NCBI GenBank assembly: GCA_903827075.1 | Contig: CAIKGX010000008.1 | Coordinates: 1-17,993, forward strand | Origin: an uncultured beta proteobacterium | GTDB lineage: Bacteria > Pseudomonadota > Gammaproteobacteria > Burkholderiales > Burkholderiaceae | Reading direction: 5' to 3' | Length of the DNA stretch: 17,993 nucleotides | Shown here: positions 15,095 through 17,993 of the stretch, piece after piece | How the letters are laid out: every line of letters begins with the position of its first letter | Numbering within the stretch: position 1 is the first letter of the stretch | The notes under the pieces: generated by a model | Seen by the model: the letters and a program-made list of their open reading frames with translations, nothing else | What the model was told of the DNA's origin: nothing | Databases searched by the model: none | Position numbers and translations under genes: made by a program

Positions 15095-15814
15095 ATGGAC
15101 GATCACAACAAGCGCGTTATTGAAACAGCCCTCCTGTGCGCGCAGGAACCACTCAGCGTTGCTGACCTCTCTCGCTTGTTTATTGAGGATGTCACCACGG
15201 CAGAGATTGATGATGCCTTGTTGGATATTCAAAAGGCATGGGACGACAAAGGTATGGAACTTTTGCACATTGCTACAGGCTGGCGTTTTCAGAGCCGCCT
15301 GTCGATGCGCGAATACCTTGACCGCCTCACACCTGAGAAACCGCCCAAGTATTCACGGGCAGTGATGGAGACCTTGGCGATTATTGCTTATCGTCAACCA
15401 GTCACTCGTGGTGAGATTGAAGAGATTCGCGGCGTGACAGTGAGCACTAATGTCATGAAGCAGTTAGAGGATCGCGGCTGGGTGGAAGTCATTGGCCATA
15501 AAGAGACGATAGGTCGTCCTGGTTTATATGCCACTACTAAGCAGTTTTTAGATGATTTAAGTTTGACGAATTTACAAAGCTTGCCAATCTTAGAGGATGC
15601 TGCACCGATGGCTGCTGCTGAGCAATTAGGGCAAGCGGTAATGGAGTTTGATCCTACCGCTACCGTCGAGATGGTTGTTGAGCTCGATGAAAACGGCCAA
15701 GAGATTATTCAAATAGATTTTGATGAAACCATAGAAGAAGCAACAATAGAAATAACGGCAGCAGTAGAAGAAGTTACCCCAAAGTCTGAAGACAAACCAG
15801 ACGAACAAAAATAA
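15095..15814 (+). CDS. scpB: Segregation and condensation protein B
   Basis: The product is 239 residues. ScpB forms the kleisin-associated winged-helix subunit of the SMC-ScpAB complex, which compacts and separates chromosomes. The two winged-helix regions are visible at about 1-75 and 85-155. The family signature ETLAIIAYRQPVTRGEIEEI (92-111) is intact, followed by RGWVEVIGHKETIGRPGLYA and TTKQFL. The last 60 or so residues are acidic and low in complexity (EEATIEITAAVEEVTPKSED), probably disordered. No scpA lies upstream; the preceding gene is the divergent patatin. rluB begins six bases after the stop, so the two are likely cotranscribed. There is no clear Shine-Dalgarno sequence before the ATG. 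Confidence 0.95.
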   Translation: MDDHNKRVIETALLCAQEPLSVADLSRLFIEDVTTAEIDDALLDIQKAWDDKGMELLHIATGWRFQSRLSMREYLDRLTPEKPPKYSRAVMETLAIIAYRQPVTRGEIEEIRGVTVSTNVMKQLEDRGWVEVIGHKETIGRPGLYATTKQFLDDLSLTNLQSLPILEDAAPMAAAEQLGQAVMEFDPTATVEMVVELDENGQEIIQIDFDETIEEATIEITAAVEEVTPKSEDKPDEQK

Positions 15815-15820
15815 TAATTA

Positions 15821-17593
15821 ATGACAAGCTCTAACGAAAACGATTCATCCCCGGTAGTGAATTCATCGGCAACCCCCTCAAATTCTGAGTCCCCATCATC
15901 TTCTGCAGATGGTGCAAAGACGGAAGTTCGTGAGGGTGGCGAACGTCGTCCACGCCGCACAGGTACTGGAAAGCACCCTTTTAATAAGAAGCGCCCCTTC
16001 AATAAAGACCGGCCTCGCAGAGAAGGTGGCGAAGCACCAAGGGGACCGCGTGAAGGTGGAAATCCCACAGGCAATCACTCTTCCAAGTTAGCACCCAATC
16101 CTGCAGAGAGCGAGGCTTTATTTGCTTCTGTAGTCTCTGGTGAATTCGATGCTGCATTGGATGCACCCGAGGTGGAAGAGGTAAAAAATCCAGATGGCTT
16201 TAATGAGAATGAGATTTCTCATCAGACTGGCGCAGAACGTCGCGCTCAACGAGTGCGTCATGATGAAGATGCAGATGTGCCGAGCGAAGATGAGATGAGT
16301 AGTTTGCAGTTTGCCAATGTAGATGATTTACCAATGAGTTTGCGTGATGAAGTCTGGTCTGACTTAGATGGTTTGGATGATGACGCAGACGATGAAGATA
16401 CCGTCAAGCTTCACAAAGTATTAGCAGATGTAGGTATGGGTTCGCGTCGCGATATGGAAGACCTTATTATTCAAGGTCGCGTATCTGTTAATAGCTTGCC
16501 TGCCCATATTGGCCAACGCATTGGGCCAACCGATCAAGTTCGAATTAATGGTAAGCCAGTGCATCGGAAGATTGCCTCTAAGCCACCACGCGTCATCATG
16601 TATCACAAGCCTTCAGGGGAAATTGTGAGTCAATCAGACCCTGAAGGTCGCCCAACGGTATTTGATCGCCTGCCTAAAGCACGTCAAGGTCGCTGGATCG
16701 CCGTCGGTCGTTTGGACTTTAATACCGAAGGTTTATTGTTGTTTACTACTTCCGGAGAATTGGCTAATCGCTTAATGCATCCCCGCTATGGTGTCGAACG
16801 CGAATACGCTGTTCGTATCTTGGGTGAGTTAGGCCAAGATTCAATGGCCCAATTGAAGAAGGGTATTGAGCTCGATGATGGTGAAGCGAAGTTTTTGCGC
16901 CTCACTATGGGCGGTGGCGAAGGTGCGAACCGCTGGTATCACGTAGCCCTTAGCGAAGGCCGTAACCGTGAAGTGCGCCGCATGTTTGAAGCAGTAGGTC
17001 ATACCGTTTCCCGTTTATTGCGCACACGCTATGGCATGTTCTTATTGCCCCCACGTTTAAGGCGTGGCAAGTGGGAAGAGGTTTCTCCTGAAGGTGTTGC
17101 AAGCTTAATGCGCTCTGCCGGCTTAAAAGTGCCCCAAGCTCAAGATAAGGGCCGTAGTCAAGGCGCTCATTCGAATGGTCGCGAACGTCAGAGTGGTTCC
17201 GGGGAAGATTCCCAGCCAGACCCAATGCAGACTTCAGTATCTTATTGGGGCTCCCGCGATGCTTTAACAATGGCTAGCGGTCATCGTGAGTTAACCCATC
17301 AAGGTAGGGGTGGTAAACCTGCTGGTGGTGGCGCAACTGAAGGACGCGGTCCATTCCGGGGCCGTACGAATGCCGGCAGACCAGGGCAGGGATCTGGGCA
17401 AGGCGGTCAAGGAGGCCAGGGAGCTCAAGGTCAAAATCGCAATAAAGGGAAGAAAGTCCATCACGGTCAATCCGCTTTTGTGACGGCTAGCCCCCAGAGT
17501 CCGGGTAATGGACCTAAACGGAGCGCACCAAAAGGGCGAAAACCCTTTAATAAAGGACCTAGAAAGCCAAGAAATCCAGGCGAAAGCTTCTGA
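15821..17593 (+). CDS. rluB: 23S rRNA pseudouridine synthase RluB-type with long disordered extensions
   Basis: The product is 590 residues, about twice the length of a compact RluB core. The S4 RNA-binding domain is at about 195-245 (VKLHKVLADVGMGSRRDMED). The RsuA/RluB-type catalytic domain is at about 255-425, with catalytic Asp299 in VGRLDFNTEGLLLFT and the conserved EGRNREVRRMFEAVGHTVSR and LLRTRYG. It is predicted to isomerise a uridine in helix 89 of 23S rRNA (U2605 in E. coli). The N-terminal 190 residues are disordered: Ser-rich, then Arg/Lys-rich with HPFNKKRPFNKDRPRREGG, then acidic. The C-terminal 155 residues are Gly/Gln/Arg-rich with RGG-like and GQGGQGGQG repeats and a closing KPFNK. 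The start ATG at 15821 has only a weak ribosome site and is probably coupled to scpB. Confidence 0.93.
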   Translation: MTSSNENDSSPVVNSSATPSNSESPSSSADGAKTEVREGGERRPRRTGTGKHPFNKKRPFNKDRPRREGGEAPRGPREGGNPTGNHSSKLAPNPAESEALFASVVSGEFDAALDAPEVEEVKNPDGFNENEISHQTGAERRAQRVRHDEDADVPSEDEMSSLQFANVDDLPMSLRDEVWSDLDGLDDDADDEDTVKLHKVLADVGMGSRRDMEDLIIQGRVSVNSLPAHIGQRIGPTDQVRINGKPVHRKIASKPPRVIMYHKPSGEIVSQSDPEGRPTVFDRLPKARQGRWIAVGRLDFNTEGLLLFTTSGELANRLMHPRYGVEREYAVRILGELGQDSMAQLKKGIELDDGEAKFLRLTMGGGEGANRWYHVALSEGRNREVRRMFEAVGHTVSRLLRTRYGMFLLPPRLRRGKWEEVSPEGVASLMRSAGLKVPQAQDKGRSQGAHSNGRERQSGSGEDSQPDPMQTSVSYWGSRDALTMASGHRELTHQGRGGKPAGGGATEGRGPFRGRTNAGRPGQGSGQGGQGGQGAQGQNRNKGKKVHHGQSAFVTASPQSPGNGPKRSAPKGRKPFNKGPRKPRNPGESF

Positions 17594-17599
17594 TTTCTA

Positions 17600-17626
17600 T
17601 TGGTTTTCCCTTAAATCAGCTATAAT
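17600..17626 (+). promoter_or_regulatory. Candidate promoter of the rimP leader
   Basis: A perfect TATAAT (17621-17626) lies just after the rluB stop. TTGGTT at 17600-17605 is a possible -35 element but the 15-base spacing is short. Transcription would start near 17633. Confidence 0.5.
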
Positions 17627-17632
17627 TTTGGT

Positions 17633-17742
17633 CTTGCAGCTATTTGCTGTTGTTTTTGGTTATTCCCGACTGATGTTGCGATCAACGTAAGTCGGCCTGT
17701 TCTGAATTTCGAGAATATGGGCTTCAAAGCCCATTTTTTTTT
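17633..17742 (+). ncRNA. Structured rimP leader or small RNA
   Basis: The roughly 110-base predicted transcript starts after the TATAAT box and ends in a U-tract. Its main hairpin pairs CCGACT (17666-17671) with AGTCGG (17690-17695). A G-A mismatch and a second stem, ATGTTG (17073-offset position 17673-17678) with CAACGT (17683-17688), follow and close on a CGAT loop. A weaker CAGC/GCTG stem lies near its 5' end. The unit is followed by an intrinsic terminator before rimP. This is the layout of an attenuator, and a rimP leader class is known in gammaproteobacteria; whether this is related cannot be judged here. Confidence 0.5.
17717..17742 (+). terminator. Intrinsic terminator upstream of rimP
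   Basis: ATGGGCTT (17717-17724) and AAGCCCAT (17727-17734) form a GC-rich hairpin followed by a T-tract to 17742. It lies in the rluB-rimP gap, 24 bases before the rimP start, so rimP transcription from upstream must pass through it. Confidence 0.85.
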
Positions 17743-17766
17743 GCCATTTTGGTATGAAGGGAAGTC

Positions 17767-17993
17767 GTGAAAGATCAGCGGATTATTTCTGCAGAGCTGG
17801 AAAACTTAGGTTACACGCTAGTCGATATCGAGCGTGAAGCTGGAGGATTGCTGCGCGTCACGATTGAAAACCCAGATTACGAACGCTTGATTTCTGTTTT
17901 GGATTGCGAGAAGGTAAGTCATCAGTTGAGTTACACCTTGCCAGTAGAAAACATCCCTTACGAGCGTTTAGAGATTTCTTCTCCAGGATTGGA
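17767..17993 (+). CDS. rimP: Ribosome maturation factor RimP, N-terminal part (3' end outside window)
   Basis: Seventy-five codons are visible before the window ends. The start is GTG at 17767, preceded by GAAGGGAAG (17756-17764); an ATG at 17754 is in another frame. The translation contains NLGYTLVDIEREAGGLLRVT and ends with YERLEISSPGLD, matching the RimP N-terminal domain (ELVDVE and LEVSSPGLDRPL motifs). RimP assists maturation of the 30S ribosomal subunit. In most bacteria rimP heads an operon with nusA and infB, which would lie beyond this window. An intrinsic terminator directly upstream suggests attenuation or that rimP depends on readthrough. Confidence 0.95.
   Translation, partial: MKDQRIISAELENLGYTLVDIEREAGGLLRVTIENPDYERLISVLDCEKVSHQLSYTLPVENIPYERLEISSPGL

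Noticed and set aside
15709..16074. 121-residue minus-strand ORF across the scpB-rluB junction
   Set aside because: It is antisense to well-supported coding sequence, and its Arg/Ser/Pro-rich composition mirrors the low-complexity RluB tail.

Overview
This window looks like a stretch of chromosome from a small-genome betaproteobacterium of the order Burkholderiales, most like Polynucleobacter. That is an inference from gene content and moderate GC, not a database result. Supporting signs are a Bug/TctC-type receptor, a fabI divergent from a yejABEF-like transporter, and scpB-rluB leading into rimP. No insertion sequences, CRISPR arrays, rRNA or tRNA genes were seen. The window is almost fully coding; no gene-free gap exceeds 300 bases.

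Layout. (1) Bases 2-941, plus strand: the 3' end of a DUF3300-type protein gene, then a small secreted Rap1a/Tai-type four-cysteine protein, closed by a strong two-way terminator (962-996). (2) Bases 7366 down to 1013, minus strand: six closely spaced genes in the order fabI, chrA, hot-dog enoyl-CoA hydratase, MmgE/PrpD protein, CitE-like lyase, Bug-type solute receptor. The last four look like a C5 dicarboxylic acid (itaconate/mesaconate to citramalyl-CoA) module without a CoA-transferase. (3) Bases 7417-13059, plus strand: a four-gene oligopeptide ABC importer (yejABEF type) joined by TAATG/ATGA overlaps. (4) Bases 13188-13859: a secreted NlpC/P60 (C40) protein whose catalytic cysteine position holds glycine, so probably a pseudoenzyme. 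(5) Bases 14920 down to 13834, minus strand: a Tat-type patatin-like lipoprotein, then an unrecognised 48-residue ORF overlapping the end of the C40 gene. (6) Bases 15095-17993, plus strand: scpB, rluB with very long disordered tails, and the 5' end of rimP behind a promoter, hairpin and terminator arrangement that looks like an attenuator or a small RNA.

Most of this is ordinary chromosome. The points most worth a second look are the cysteine-less NlpC/P60 protein, the overlapping 48-residue ORF, the structured leader ahead of rimP, and the C5-acid operon downstream of fabI-chrA. Two genes (C40 and patatin) also share a promoter geometry that would give leaderless mRNAs.
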